Source: Trichoplusia ni (taxonomy: Eukaryota > Arthropoda > Insecta > Lepidoptera > Noctuidae). From it: a stretch of 64,000 bases of DNA. Below the pieces are notes generated by a model. That model was not told where the DNA came from. It saw only the letters and a program-made list of their open reading frames with translations, and ran no database searches. The stretch spans positions 5,766,001 to 5,830,000 of the forward strand of contig NC_039488.1 in the NCBI RefSeq assembly GCF_003590095.1, written 5' to 3'. The first letter of the stretch is position 1. Each line of letters starts with the position of its first letter. Positions 10,781 through 21,360 of the stretch are shown in pieces. The translations under genes and the position numbers were made by a program.

Positions 10781-10875
10781 TATCTATCGGGAGCGCCCGA
10801 CTAGTTTCGGTCCCAACCGGAGTCCTTAATCATGAGTTCACCTATTCGGTCTATCTCTATAAACACGACTGACTA
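10781..10875 (+). repeat. FB-related fragment
   Basis: Contains 'tatcgggagcgcccgactag', 'tttcgg' and 'ccggagtccttaatcatgag', found also at 16.6, 33.6, 54.9 and 61.0 kb. Confidence 0.5.
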
Positions 10876-10924
10876 AACTGTTATTATATATATAACAGTT
10901 AAAAACTGAAAATGTTATTAATAG

Positions 10925-11060
10925 CCCTCCTCCAAATTCTTATTTTTGTTATGCCCGACAGGGCCCACAATGCTCCAAAACTAATGTATCTTGTGTACCT
11001 ACCACCTAAGTTCACATTGTGGAATGCAATAAATGTATTGAGTATTGAGTATTGAGAATT
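10925..11060 (+). repeat. possible retroelement 3' end with TATTGAG repeats
   Basis: Has 'cacattgtggaatgcaataa', then 'atgtattgagtattgagtat', i.e. a possible AATAAA signal followed by a short tandem tail. No coding part is present. Confidence 0.35.
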
Positions 11061-11264
11061 ATCAAAAACGTCTATACCTATTTCATTTCAGTCAAAATTA
11101 TTCTGCTAAAATGATTTTTTAGCTTCATTGAAATTTTGATATGTCCCACTTCATACCATAATTATGCATGTTATTTTAACACACCTATTGTTTCAACTTT
11201 AATAAAATATCAACTAATATTAATAACATGAACTAAAAACCAATTTAATCTTAAATTTATAATT

Positions 11265-11400
11265 CTGTTGTACGTTTATACATCACAAAACTTCTCCTAA
11301 ACGGCTGGGCCGATTTGAATGTATTTTTATGCGTTTAATTGCCGACATGGATGGTTTTGATTTACAAGAGATTCGGCAGTATTAAGTACACTGGATAAGT
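11265..11400 (+). mobile_element. Helitron-like 5' fragment
   Basis: 'acatcacaaaacttctcct' and 'cggctgggccgatttgaatg' resemble the 5' halves of lepidopteran Helitrons. No end is intact. 11401-12540 is AT-rich, with poly-A/T tracts and nothing recognised. Confidence 0.35.
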
Positions 11401-12551
11401 TATTTATATTGCTCATTGCTAGGTAGAGAAGATACTCTAGACGAAAACCAGAGAAGATTGATCAAAAAACGAAGTAAGATTTTAAAACTCTCAATATCTT
11501 AACTATGTTTTTCAACTAAACCCAGCAGTCTGTTTTAAAAGATGAGTTTGTTTTATATCTACACATTAACATCAAGAAATCTGAATAATGATGTCCAAAA
11601 TATCAAATTTAAGTGTTATTTATTCAAGGAATGTGTTTTAATACCTGCGTGGGCGCATGACGAGTCTTGATGGACTTAAATGTTAACAGGTAACAAATAG
11701 GTTTATTGTTAGGCAGAAAATGTTGCAGAATGTCTAGACTTTTGTCCAGTTAACTTATTTGGCTAAATAGCTAAGTTAGTATTACATAATGTGTGGTAAA
11801 ATTTAGATTTTTTTAGGCCCAGAGTGTTTTTTTTTTGTCTGAAAGTTGTAGAGATTGTTTTAGACTTGAGTTATTTTTCTTTGCTTTTATTTTTTATTAA
11901 ATTTAAGGAGAAAGAGCGAGAAAAAGAATTTAAATTTTAAGATTTAATTTAAAGAAGAAAAAAGCATATTTTTATCTTATCTTATAAGTTTTTTTCTGCT
12001 ACAATTTACATTAAAATAATTATTTTAGAATTAATTTACTATCTTATATTTATCACCGAATATTTTCTCGTAACCTCGCTACAATTGAGTTAAATACCGT
12101 CCCATGAAAATCATAAATATTTATGTGTTTTATCTCACTCTAAATACACAATAAAAAATTATTAGTCATTTTAGTTTTAAGTGAACTACTCCAATTATTT
12201 AAAACAATACTTCATAATAACATCTTACGAAAGCTATTTAAATAAGTTCACATAGCCTTTAAATTAAAACGATCTTGTAAACAATTGTATTTTTTTAGAA
12301 TTAATTAATTTTAGACGCAAAAATTGTAATTTTAAATTGAATAAAATTAAAATATGAAAAATGAATCGTAAAACAAAATTTAATAAATCCAAATTAATTT
12401 AACGTACAAAAGACATCAACGCGCGTTACGTAACCTTAAACACGAAAAAAAATCCAAACATTTTACTTCACTAAAAATAAAAAAAATACGAAAAACGAGA
12501 GAACTAAAAATAAAAAAAAAGTTGGAAAAAAATATTTTTTTATGAACTCAC

Positions 12552-12730
12552 ATTTATTTCACGACAACCACTCCACACTGACAATCACAACACACTGAAA
12601 CAGTCCACGACAGGTCTTAACTAAATACGTTTTGTTCACAGATTTTTTTTTCGTTGTCGCGCTGTGCAGCGCCTTCGTCCACCGGATAAGAACAACCGCA
12701 TGTAAAATGTGACTGACGCTTATATATACA
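12552..12730 (-). promoter_or_regulatory. candidate TATA promoter and non-coding first exon
   Basis: On the minus strand a TATA box 'tatatataag' (12728-12719) is followed by about 170 bases of less AT-rich sequence ending at a donor-like GTGAGT (12551-12546). The exon would include 'tttcagtgtgttgtgattgt' and has no long ORF. No repeat family in the window matches it. If real, the start would be near 12697 and the gene would extend leftwards. The initiator is not a good consensus match. Confidence 0.3.
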
Positions 12731-12739
12731 ATGTTTATG

Positions 12740-13510
12740 AAACACTTCTGACCTTCAGATTTTCATGCATTGGAAACGATTCTCAATCATCGGGATTTCA
12801 TTCATTGCGTTCGTCTACTAAGGGATAGACCTAGGGCTTAGGTTGTCTAGAAAATATGATCGTATTAAAATATTCAGTTTATTGTTAAACGTTGTTGTGT
12901 AGAATCAATCATTAAAAATTGCAGTTTTAAGAATATATTTACATAAAGAAGTTTGTTTAGAAGTTTTTTTTAATTAGTTGTTACTTGTTGTTGTTTTTTT
13001 TAGTTTTCAATTAAAATTTATTGATTTTTTTTTAAATCAATATTCGTCTGTTAATCAAAATTACTTAAAAGTTAACAAAGTTGCATGTTATTTCACAACA
13101 ATTTATTATTTTACGACAAAAAAAAAACAATTTCTTAAATTCGAAAAATAGCGATTTATTTTTGTTTATCTATAAAAACATAAAAAAACATATTTAAATC
13201 AAGTAACAGTACTTTAGCACGGGATGAACGACACATAACGACATGAGACAAATCTCTTATAATAATGGCAAGATAGTAACCTTTTAAAAGAGAAGTTAAC
13301 AATATATTTCGTTTATAAATTTATGGCAAGAGGTCACAGGGGTCGTAGGAGACATTATAATAAGCGAATGAGACTCGAACGCTTGTATCAGCGATGGGTC
13401 AAGCAGAAATGTCTGACCTTACGATACCGTTATTTTTTTGTTGTAAGGGTGTAAATTATATGCTTAAAAGAACTCAAAATTTAGTCAGCAAAATCAGGGC
13501 TCTTTATTTT
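12740..13510. other. AT-rich stretch, nothing recognised
   Basis: Long A and T tracts around 12960-13150 and otherwise unique-looking DNA. It would be the upstream region of the candidate minus-strand promoter at 12.7 kb. Confidence 0.4.
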
Positions 13511-13514
13511 TTTT

Positions 13515-13850
13515 TAAACGAATCCTGCAATAAAGAATTCCATCCTTGTATCGCAGGGGTTTTACAAACATTCAAGTCACAAAGACACCCAGACTCAGGA
13601 CAAGCATTCATGAAATGAAATGAAATGAAATGAAATGATTTATTCTGCAAATAGGATATTTTTTATCACTTTTACATGTCTTTTTTTAGAACGATGGAGC
13701 CGACATTTCCTAGCTGACTACCCTAAGAAGGAATGTCGAAAAAAACTCAGGGGTCGCAGTCTCTTTTAAATGGATCACACAAATGCTTGTACTACGCGGG
13801 GATGGACACCGCGACACGTCGCGCTCAGTGGGTTTGGCGTGGTGAAATCT
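13515..13850 (-). mobile_element. SINE-A interrupted by Rep-5
   Basis: The 3' half lies at 13515-13612 and the head at 13768-13850 (with 'ctacgcggggatgg' and 'gcgctcagtgggtttggcgt'). Between them sits an inserted Rep-5 copy. The two parts together make nearly all of the SINE in reverse. Confidence 0.75.
13612..13768 (-). mobile_element. Rep-5, retroelement 3' end with TTTCA repeats
   Basis: In reverse it reads 'acatgtaaaagtgat', 'atcctatttgcagaataaat' and then about five TTTCA units. The same end occurs at 33.3 and 50.6 kb. A tail of short repeats suggests a LINE or SINE 3' end. Confidence 0.6.
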
Positions 13851-14019
13851 AGTACTCAGATATATCTGTGCATTAGGGCTGATGCCTGAGGGTAACGGGA
13901 TTGTAAGAAGTTTTACCCCGGTATATATATACATAACACAAAGGAAGGAACAGGGGTGGGGTTTAATTTTAGTTATTAAAGACTGCATTCTGATACTCCT
14001 TCCCGCTTAACGGAAAGTG

Positions 14020-14165
14020 GGATTTATTTGATGTTTTCCCATCCATGAAAAATGGATGTAAATTAAGTAGAATGTAAGGTTTGAGATAAGGGGCGGGCGA
14101 TACGGGGTGTGAGTGCATAGTAATATTCTGTGACGCACAACAAATGGTACTTCGATCTTATCTTG
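14020..14165. other. unassigned, moderately GC-rich
   Basis: 'aggggcgggcgatacggggt' and 'tgacgcacaacaaatgg' look repeat-like, but I find no second copy in this window. 14166-14450 shows nothing recognised. Confidence 0.2.
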
Positions 14166-14451
14166 AATTTTTAATTTTGTTTTTCTTTAGCTATAGTTAT
14201 AGTTTATATCTCTTCTGTTCTTTGACTACTCAAGAGCTGACCGTATTTTGTGAAAATTTAGTTTTTGTAATATATTTTATAAAATTTGATAGAAAAAGAC
14301 ATGGGTAAGTTTTGAGCACCAACACTACCAACGTGTCGCAATGACCTTGTGGTTCTGTGAACCTTAGGCCTGCAGGCGATTATTAATATGACTTTTTAAA
14401 AGTCATTACAAGTTTGCACTTTTTAAGCTCTTAAAATCTGATGTCTTTGCT

Positions 14452-14530
14452 CAGTGGTAAAGAAAAAAATCATAAGGAACTGGGGTTCCAAATATTGGCA
14501 TCCAGAATCGCTCGCAGACAGTCAGCGTTT
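14452..14530 (+). mobile_element. LINE-L 3' region fragment
   Basis: 'ttccaaatattggcatcc' then 'gaatcgctcgcagacagtca' matches the LINE-L order at 46.1 and 57.9 kb ('gaaatcgcccgcagtgagcc'). Confidence 0.45.
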
Positions 14531-14587
14531 TGCTGTGGGCAAATAGTAATACTATACCTATACACATTTATTACATTACTAAATATT

Positions 14588-14970
14588 ATACACCGTGAAT
14601 TTTTAGTCGTCTTACAAAAGCAGCCCAGTTCATGTTTCCAATGACTAGAACACATTCATAATAAAAAAATAGGTATTTATGAGATTTGGAAAAAAAATGC
14701 AATTTTTATTCAATATTATGATGCAATTCTTAGTTTTTTAGAAACAGCTCTGTTGCGAGTGCGGTCCGAGCCTTGTAACAATGGTGAGGGGCGCAGGCGG
14801 CGGCGTTTTTATCATTTTTAAGAGTATATTTCAGATTTCTCTTGTTTAATTTTCTTCGTACTCATTATCTTAGTTGATGATAAAAAAATAATAATTTCGC
14901 CTAGGGGTATTTTACGTCGGATACATGAACTAGGCTGCTTTTGTAAGACGACTAAAAAATCACCGTGTAT
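14588..14970 (+). mobile_element. MITE-1, complete
   Basis: Terminal inverted repeats of about 45 bp: left 'tacaccgtgaatttttagtc', right end in reverse 'tacacggtgattttttagtc', both continuing into 'gtcttacaaaagcag'. About 383 bp, non-coding. Both ends lie at TA-rich sites, so a TA target is possible. Two overlapping short ORFs at its left end are shadows. Confidence 0.85.
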
Positions 14971-15187
14971 ACACTTTGTACTTTTATCGGGTTTATACTC
15001 AGCAGAGATTTTCGAAGGTCAAAATAACAAACGTAATTATGCACTCTGATTCGATCGATTTTAGCACGAATTACGCACGCATAAATTGATGACGTAATCT
15101 CATGAGTTCTTAGCTTCTATTGGTGATAACGTTTTTGATGAGAAATGAGATTTGGATGTTCGATTATCAAATAACTACATCTTAATA

Positions 15188-15441
15188 TTTCCGTGTTTCG
15201 GAAGGCACGTTAAATTGTGGGTCCCGGCTGTTATTCCTACATCTTTGACAGTCGTTACAGGTAGTCAGAAGCTTGAAAGTCTGACAACCAGTCTAACCAA
15301 GGGGAATCGTGTTGCCCAGGTAACTCTGTTGAGGAGGTCAGATAGGCAGTCGCTCCTTGTAATACACTGGTAGTTAGCTGAAACCGGTTGGACTGGTAGC
15401 CGACCCCAATATACATAGTTGGGAAAAGGCTAGGGTGATGA
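15188..15441 (+). mobile_element. SINE-5S lacking the head
   Basis: Begins at 'ttccgtgtttcggaaggcac' and runs to 'ttgggaaaaggctagg' plus a short GAT tail. A 6-base duplication ('atatac') sits in the tail region. Confidence 0.8.
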
Positions 15442-15559
15442 TACATCTTAATATTTGTGATTCAGCTGAAGATGATTTGTGATTTCTTTGTTCGCGTAAG
15501 ATTGGTTTTCAAAAAATATTTTTCGCGTAAATATTTTTTGTTTTATAATTTTTTTAGGC

Positions 15560-15606
15560 CAAATCACGTGAACAAAGACATCCAGACTTAAAACAAGCAT
15601 TCGTGT
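15560..15606 (-). mobile_element. SINE-A small fragment
   Basis: Only 'acaaagacatccagac' and 'aagcattcgtg' remain. The DNA up to 15945 is AT-rich and unassigned. Confidence 0.5.
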
Positions 15607-15945
15607 ACAATCTGTCTAGGACTGATGAGAAATGGCCACCCCTTGAAAACCCGACCTTGAAAAGAGTTACTTATGTTTTCAAAAAGTATTTTTTAGCACT
15701 TTTTTTAGTTGATGAAAAATAAATAATGCTTAATGATATAACAATAATTTTGTATTAAAAAAAACAACTTCTGAATATAATGGAATTTTTAGTAGATTTG
15801 TGAACATCTGTTTTCTTTGTAATTTTATTTTATTTGATTTTATTTAAAAATTTATGTTAATCGTACTCGCTGTTTATGGTTAATTAAAATAAATCTATTA
15901 TTTAAATGTTTTATATTGACTTTTTTATATTTTTATTTTAGTGTT

Positions 15946-16187
15946 GACCTCCGTGGTCGAGTGGCGTACGCACCGGTTTCAAGGTGTCGTTAGCTCTGAG
16001 GTACTGGGGTCGATCCCCGGTCGGGTCAATGTAAAAATTCACACGTTCTGCTTGCCTCGGGTCTGGGTGTTTTTGGTACCTTCGTTGTAGCTGAATTCCA
16101 TAACACAAGTGCTTTAGCAACTTACTTTGGGTTCAGAACAATGTATGTGATGTTGTCCGCATTTATTTATTTATTTTATTTATTTAT
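15946..16187 (+). mobile_element. SINE-B, full length
   Basis: Intact head boxes, body and a long ATTT tail. A 60-codon minus-strand ORF is a shadow. Confidence 0.85.
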
Positions 16188-16230
16188 GTAGTGTTAATAA
16201 AATAAATAAAATTGATAGATTTAAAAATAA

Positions 16231-16432
16231 CAAAGCCACGTTTTTAAATGTAACTGTATTCAAATTTTATAAAAATTGGTCCAGCCATTTTTGATAGTTG
16301 TAAATTGAACTGTCATTGGGTTTAAAGTTGCCCTGAAAATTTCAGCTTATCGAGAAGTGCCTCAAAATTGTCTTGCAAAAATCCTACCGGAACGACAAAC
16401 AAACAAGAAAAGTGAGTGTATAGAAACGTGAG
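16231..16432 (+). repeat. Rep-1 copy
   Basis: Same layout as at 3.2 kb but lacking 'ctgctagc' in the middle; ends 'gaaaagtgagtgtatag'. Confidence 0.6.
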
Positions 16433-16609
16433 AAAATTATTCAAAAGGTATTTTTGCGAAGTTAATAATACTTAGTTTATAATTAAGACTCAAATATACC
16501 TATATGTGAAATTTAAACAGTTTAATCTAAAATTCAATTAATTAATTTAACAACAACAACTAATTTAGGCAATATTTTGTATTTGTAGCAATAGCTACCA
16601 TTTACAACG

Positions 16610-16698
16610 ACCTCGGACCCAACTCGAGTCCTTAATCATGAGCTGACGCGGTGGCCGGTGTTCGAGTCATTAGTCAAACAATCCCGATAAATACACGA
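16610..16698. repeat. FB-related fragment
   Basis: 'gagtccttaatcatgagc' and 'aatcccgataaatacac' are the two halves of the FB arm, rearranged. Abuts MITE-4. Confidence 0.4.
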
Positions 16699-16844
16699 TT
16701 AAGTCCCGATTTTTCAATCGCCAGATAACTTTTATTCGACGAATAAGTATGACGTTTTGACAGCTTTTGTATAGAAAATATGTCAAACGGCCATATTTAT
16801 TCCTCGGATAAAAGTTATCTGACGATTGAAAAATCGGGACTTAA
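16699..16844. mobile_element. MITE-4, TTAA-flanked palindromic element
   Basis: About 40-bp inverted repeats: left 'ttaagtcccgatttttcaat', the right end in reverse being identical over that stretch and near-identical to 'cagataacttttat'. Central loop about 60 bp, non-coding. TTAA at both ends is the duplication made by piggyBac-type transposases; that assignment is inferred. Confidence 0.75.
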
Positions 16845-17021
16845 TAAAATAATAATTAAAAGCTTGTATTACGGGTCTGCTGATAAAGACTTCTTATTAT
16901 ATAAGCAGCACCCTTGTAGGTACAATTTTGTATTTTATATTGTGTTTCTCTGACTATACTTTTGTGTACCGATACATAATCAAAATAGTATATAGATATT
17001 TAATGCGACTCTCAGACTTCG

Positions 17022-17191
17022 CAATTTAATCCTTGTGTCTTGCGTTTCACAAAAATTCAAGTCACATGCACAAAGACGCCCAGACTCAGGACAAGCATTC
17101 GTGGATCACACAAACGCTTCCTACGCGGGGATCGAACTCGCAATACGTCGCGCACAGAGGCTCATCTCAACCACTACTCTATCCGTGCAGT
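17022..17191 (-). mobile_element. SINE-A, near full length
   Basis: In reverse: 'gcacggatagagtagtggtt' head, 'gttcgatccccgcgtagg' B-box region, body and 'aaggattaaatt' end. Two overlapping plus-strand ORFs are shadows. Confidence 0.8.
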
Positions 17192-17237
17192 CAAATTATA
17201 AGAATACTAGAAAAAAATATTGTAACATGTAAACTTA

Positions 17238-17294
17238 AATGTCCAGCAGTGGACTGCGATAGGCTGATGATGATGATGATGGTGATGATGATGA
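17238..17294 (+). mobile_element. LINE 3' end with GAT-repeat tail
   Basis: 'atgtccagcagtggactgcg' then 'ataggctgatgatgatg' and further GAT units. A similar end in reverse is at 52.98 kb. Confidence 0.65.
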
Positions 17295-17357
17295 AACTAA
17301 AATTAGAAATACGATATAACTAAGAAAGTAAAATGACATTGAAAAGGTCACATCGGT

Positions 17358-17435
17358 ACTAACTGGGTATAAACCCGCAACCTTGCGATCAAAAACTGTG
17401 TCAGTTGGTCCCACAGCCATTACGATGTCACCTCA
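17358..17435 (-). mobile_element. SINE-D relic
   Basis: In reverse, 'atggctgtgggaccaactga' leads to 'caaggttgcgggtttata', a worn A-box/B-box pair. tRNA-like but too degenerate for a gene. Confidence 0.4.
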
Positions 17436-17469
17436 TAAAGAATATACATAATAGAATATATAAATAAAT

Positions 17470-17535
17470 TAATCTTTAATTGTTTCACCCATGGCTTAGC
17501 GGTTATGACGTTGGCTGTTAAGTTAAGTCTTGGGT
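17470..17535 (+). mobile_element. SINE-D relic
   Basis: 'atggcttagcggttatgacg' and 'cttgggttcattt' keep the A- and B-box order. Close to the 62.6-kb copy. Confidence 0.4.
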
Positions 17536-17682
17536 TCATTTTTTATGGTACATAAATGTTAAAAAGGAGAACTTAATAAAAATGTTGCATTTCTCACCAA
17601 ATATTCGTCCGTCTGTTAGTGTCTAGGCTGTATCTCAGGACCTGTACTAGGCGAACAGTTGAAATTTTCGCAGATGACATAA

Positions 17683-17931
17683 TCTATACTAATATATAAA
17701 GCTGAAGAGTTTGTTTGTTTGAATGCGCTAATCTCAGGAGGTACTGGTCCAAATTCAAAAATTATTTTTGTGTTGAATAGACCATTCATCGAGGAAGGCT
17801 TTAGGCTATAAACCATCACGCTGCAACTAATAGGAGCGAAGATACAATGGAAAATGTGAAAAAAACAGGGCAGGTATAAATCATAACTTATATCTTCTAC
17901 CCACGGGGACGAAGTCGCGGGCAACAGCTAG
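17683..17931 (+). mobile_element. Hel-2 Helitron, complete
   Basis: Begins TC after A (A|TCTATACTAATATATAAAGC) and ends CTAG|T, so both Helitron boundary rules (insertion between A and T, 5'-TC, 3'-CTAG) hold. 3' hairpin 'gacgaagtc' flanked by GC-rich arms. A 102-codon minus-strand ORF is a shadow. Confidence 0.9.
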
Positions 17932-17961
17932 TACAATAATAACACACAAAACAGATTACTT

Positions 17962-18053
17962 TGCTCATCACACAAACATTTGTCCTGGGAATTGAACCCA
18001 CGACCTCCGATATAGCAATCATTGTCACTATTCACTAGACCAACAGGCTAGTC
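17962..18053 (-). mobile_element. SINE-C, head half
   Basis: In reverse 'ctagtgaatagtgacaatga', 'gaggtcgtgggttcaattcc' and 'caaatgtttgtgtgatgagc'. 3' half missing. Confidence 0.7.
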
Positions 18054-18129
18054 TTGTATACATTTTCGATAAAAACAGCCTAATATACATATTAACAACG
18101 AATCCAACCAAAATTAATGACGTGCACTA

Positions 18130-18344
18130 TCCCTACTAATATTATAAATGTGAAAGTAACTCTGTCTGTCTGTTACGCTTTCACGTCTAAACCACTGAAC
18201 TGATTTTAATGAAATTTGGTACAGAAATAGAGTTAACCTTGAGAAAGAAGATAGGATAGTTTTTATCCCGGACTTTTGAAGAGTTCTCTTGGAAACGCGA
18301 TATAACCGACCACGACGTGGGCGAAGCCGCGGGCGAAAAGCTAG
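18130..18344 (+). mobile_element. Hel-1 Helitron, complete
   Basis: Starts TCCCTACTAATATTATAAAT after A and ends 'gccgcgggcgaaaagCTAG' before T. The hairpin is 'gggcgaagccg'-type. Contains 'cgtctaaaccactgaactga'. Confidence 0.9.
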
Positions 18345-18418
18345 TCTACTATAACATTAAGAAATCTGTTTGTCTTTATAAACTAACGACTGACCACATA
18401 TATCATTCAAAGCCTTAT

Positions 18419-18475
18419 CTATACTAATATATAAAAGTGAAAGTTTATTTGTTTGTCCGTTCCTTCACTGAATTT
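18419..18475 (+). mobile_element. Helitron 5' end, truncated by SINE-C
   Basis: 'tctatactaatatataaaag' with 'gtttgtccgttcc', then interrupted. The TC start after A is intact. Confidence 0.55.
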
Positions 18476-18477
18476 TT

Positions 18478-18710
18478 GTTTCAGTGGTTAGAAACCCGGT
18501 CTGGTGTACCGGAGGTCGTGGGTTCGATTCCCACCCAGGACAAATGTTTGTATAATAAGCACGATCATTTGTTCTGTGTTTGGGTGTAATTTATCTATAT
18601 TATACATGTATTTAAATATATATGAGTATGTTTATCAGTTGTCTAGTACTCAAAATACAAGCTTTGCTAAGTTTGAGACTAGATGGCGTTGTGTGAAAGT
18701 TGGGGTTTGT
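18478..18710 (+). mobile_element. SINE-C, near full length
   Basis: A-box 'ttcagtggttag', B-box 'gggttcgattccca', body 'ttctgtgtttgggtgtaatt' and end 'agatggcgttgtgtgaaag'. Confidence 0.8.
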
Positions 18711-18867
18711 TAATCCATAAATATTTAACTGAAAAACCAAATTGTATTAAAATAGCTTAAAGATTCAAAGTATCTTATAGAAACTGGAATGCTTTTAAAA
18801 ACACAAATACTTTTTTATCAAGGAAAATTGTTAAAGCGACCTTCCTCTCTCCAATTATTTAAGACTA

Positions 18868-19025
18868 AGTAGTTGTTGCGTGCGACTTTGTCCGCGTGGT
18901 TATGGAGATATAGGTATAAGATTTTGTAAATTATTTAATAAGTATTCTGCTTCTATTAATTATGAATGCTTGAAATTCCTCAAAAAATGGGCTATCTAAA
19001 ACTGAAAGGATTTTTCATCCCCGCA
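18868..19025 (-). mobile_element. degenerate Helitron
   Basis: 'agttgttgcgtgcgactttg' is a worn 3' hairpin region; the body includes 'gaaattcctcaaaaaatggg'. The 5' end is lost. Confidence 0.5.
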
Positions 19026-19039
19026 TAGGGCAATATTTG

Positions 19040-19137
19040 GTGTGATGCACGAATGCTGGTCCTGAGTCTGAGTGTCTTTGTGCATGTGACTTGAATGTTT
19101 GAGGAAACTCCCTGCGACTCAAGAATTTAATTCCATA
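19040..19137 (+). mobile_element. SINE-A, 3' half
   Basis: 'tgcacgaatgctggtcctga' through 'gacttgaatgtttg' to 'tttaattcc'. Confidence 0.65.
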
Positions 19138-19321
19138 CTGGGGCTAAATTTTTCATGAAAAATAAAAGAAGGATAATTCCAGGATCTACTGAACCGATAA
19201 TGTTTCTGTTTCCAATAGAAAACAAGGGTTTTTTTTAATCAAAGGCACAATGTCCTTAAAATTCCTGCTAAACAAAACTAGCACAACAAAGAGTGTTTTT
19301 GCAATTAAATTAAAATAGCAC

Positions 19322-19412
19322 ACAAAAAACAATAAAACCTCACACAGGACTCAAACCTCCTTGCTACACGCGCAAGTCGGTCTACTAAGCTACCGAGATC
19401 ATTGCATCGTGA
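19322..19412 (-). mobile_element. tRNA-like SINE relic
   Basis: In reverse 'tcggtagcttagtagaccga' and 'aggaggtttgagtcctgt' form an A-box/B-box pair about 30 bases apart. It does not close into a full cloverleaf by eye. Confidence 0.4.
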
Positions 19413-19458
19413 TACTTCTTATGGAAGACATACCTACATGATTCAAAGCACTTTCTAA

Positions 19459-19682
19459 CTAGCTTTTCGCCCGCGGCATCGCCCGCGTCGATGTCGGTTA
19501 TATCTCGTTTTCCAAGAGAACTCTTCAAAATGCCGGGATAAAAACTATTCTATGTTCTTTCTCAAGGTCAACTCTATCTCTGTACCAAATTTCATTAAAA
19601 TCAGTTCAGTGGTTTAGACGTGAAAGCGTAACAGACAGACAGACAGACAGAGTTACTTTCGCATTTATAATATTAGTAGGGA
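19459..19682 (-). mobile_element. Hel-1 Helitron, complete
   Basis: CTAG at 19459-19462, GA (the TC start in reverse) at 19681-19682 followed by T. The GACA tract near the 5' end is longer than in the 18.1-kb copy. Confidence 0.9.
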
Positions 19683-20009
19683 TTATTTTCTTTTGAAAAA
19701 TAGCAGGTGACACCACGAGGCAAACCTAGTCTATTAATATAAAGCCTTCAGCATACGCAGTATTGATTTTGAAAGCGCGTCGTGTCATAGGCCAATCTCA
19801 TAACGGTTAACGCTTGCTCTAAAGACCTAAATACCACAGTTACGTAATGAGCTAATTGTTAACTTACTATTAATGTGTTGATCGACCCGGGACTCGAACT
19901 TGTGACCTAAGGTTTTGAGCAATTGTTTCACGTAACACTTTTTATATTTTAGAGATCCCTAATTGATTGTATAACTTTCTTGTTTGTTTGTTTGTTTGTC
20001 GATGTTTGT

Positions 20010-20130
20010 AACTCAAATTTCAGGCTCTTCCCGATAAGCTAGAAGGATACAATGCAATTTACAAGTATAAACACGGCTGGACCGATTTTGATAAAATTTA
20101 ATGGAGTGTCATTTAAAAACGTGGGTTTTT
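20010..20130 (-). repeat. Rep-1, partial
   Basis: In reverse from 'acccacgtttttaaatgaca' to 'cttatcgggaag'. Bases 19860-19925 hold a worn reverse B-box ('gggactcgaac'). Confidence 0.55.
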
Positions 20131-20247
20131 ATATTTTTATTTTTGTTTATTTAATTGAATAACTGCAAGTATTAAATGTTTGTGTCACCATTTTCGCTGC
20201 CAAATTGTTGTTGTTTTGCTTTCTAAAGATACTGCTGCATCTGCACC

Positions 20248-20572
20248 AGTGGATCGATCACAGGTTAAGCTACACTTGATACGGTCAGTCCGTAGATGGG
20301 TGACCATCTTTGTCATATCGAGTTCCACCGTGTTTCGGAAGGCACTTTAAATTGTTCCAGCTGTTAATAAGACATCTTTGACATTCGTTACAGGTAGTCA
20401 GAAGCTAGAAAGTCTGACAACCAGTCTAACTAAGTGGTATCGTGTTGCCCAGGTAACTGTGTTGAGGAGGTCAGATAGGCAGTCGCTCCTTGTAAAACAC
20501 TGGTACTTAGCTGAAACCGGTTAGACTGGAAGCCGACCCCAAAATAGTTGGGAAAAGGCTAGGCCGATGATG
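20248..20572 (+). mobile_element. SINE-5S, near full length
   Basis: 5S-like blocks 'cgatcacaggttaagctaca' and 'tccgtagatgggtgacc' are intact; the first 15-20 bases of the head are lost. Tail is 'ggctaggccgatgatga'. Confidence 0.85.
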
Positions 20573-20659
20573 AGGTAGAAACCCTAAAAATAGCTTCAAG
20601 TGTAGAAGACCCTTAAGAGCCTTAAAGGAAAACATGATACATCCTTATACATAGGTTAT

Positions 20660-20745
20660 AGGTATTGTCTGAGTAACGTAGTTATGTGGACCGCCCACGT
20701 TCGAACGGATCCGGGTTCGATTCCATATAAGTATTAAACTCCTAT
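20660..20745 (+). mobile_element. tRNA-like SINE relic
   Basis: 'gtctgagtaacgtagttatg' and 'tccgggttcgattccat' are spaced like A and B boxes. Copy not closely related to SINE-A, -B or -C. Confidence 0.35.
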
Positions 20746-20934
20746 ACTTATAATCTTAACATCGGAATATGACATAAGGAATGCTGTAAAGAAATTACAA
20801 AGATGTTTACCATAGACCTGTGAAGATTTAGAAATGGCATCAAAAAAACATTAAAAGAAAAAGTTTTTATATAATGCATCAAAAATAGATGTAAATCTAC
20901 TGATATTATAATTTTAATTTATAATAAATAATAT

Positions 20935-21125
20935 TGTAAGCGGAAGCGTGCTGCTGGGGAGTTTGTAAAACTGTTTCTTCTCTCACAGCAAAAGCACTTA
21001 GGAAGCAGTGACGGGTGGGCGAAACTGGGTGCTGTCCCATGTAATCTGACCTTCAAAACGTGCTACTTAGTAGCCTAATTTGAGTAAATGACTTCTTTTT
21101 TTAATTTTGAGCGTGAGTAAATATA
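20935..21125 (+). repeat. possible LINE 3' end
   Basis: 'gtgacgggtgggcgaaactg' and 'taatttgagtaaatgacttc' resemble the 3' ends of lepidopteran LINEs that finish with TGATTT-like tails. Single copy here. Confidence 0.3.
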
Positions 21126-21360
21126 CCTATTTATTTCTGCCTGTCTTTTTATATGTTTGTCTGTCTGTATTTTTATAATTACCAGCTTGCACAGCTTATG
21201 AAATGTCAAATCAATGTTGATACATTTGATGTATTTACAGTCGACATTCACGCGGGCAAATCCGGAAGCAGGAACTATTTCGAAATTAGTCGTTTTACAA
21301 ATAAAGAGTAGGTTTATTATTAAATGCTATTGTCATTATTTTTAAGTATCATTTAAGTTT

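Noticed and set aside
17616..17924. 102-codon minus-strand ORF
   Set aside because: It is the reverse reading of a complete Hel-2 Helitron; near-identical peptides appear at 9.8 and 59.1 kb.
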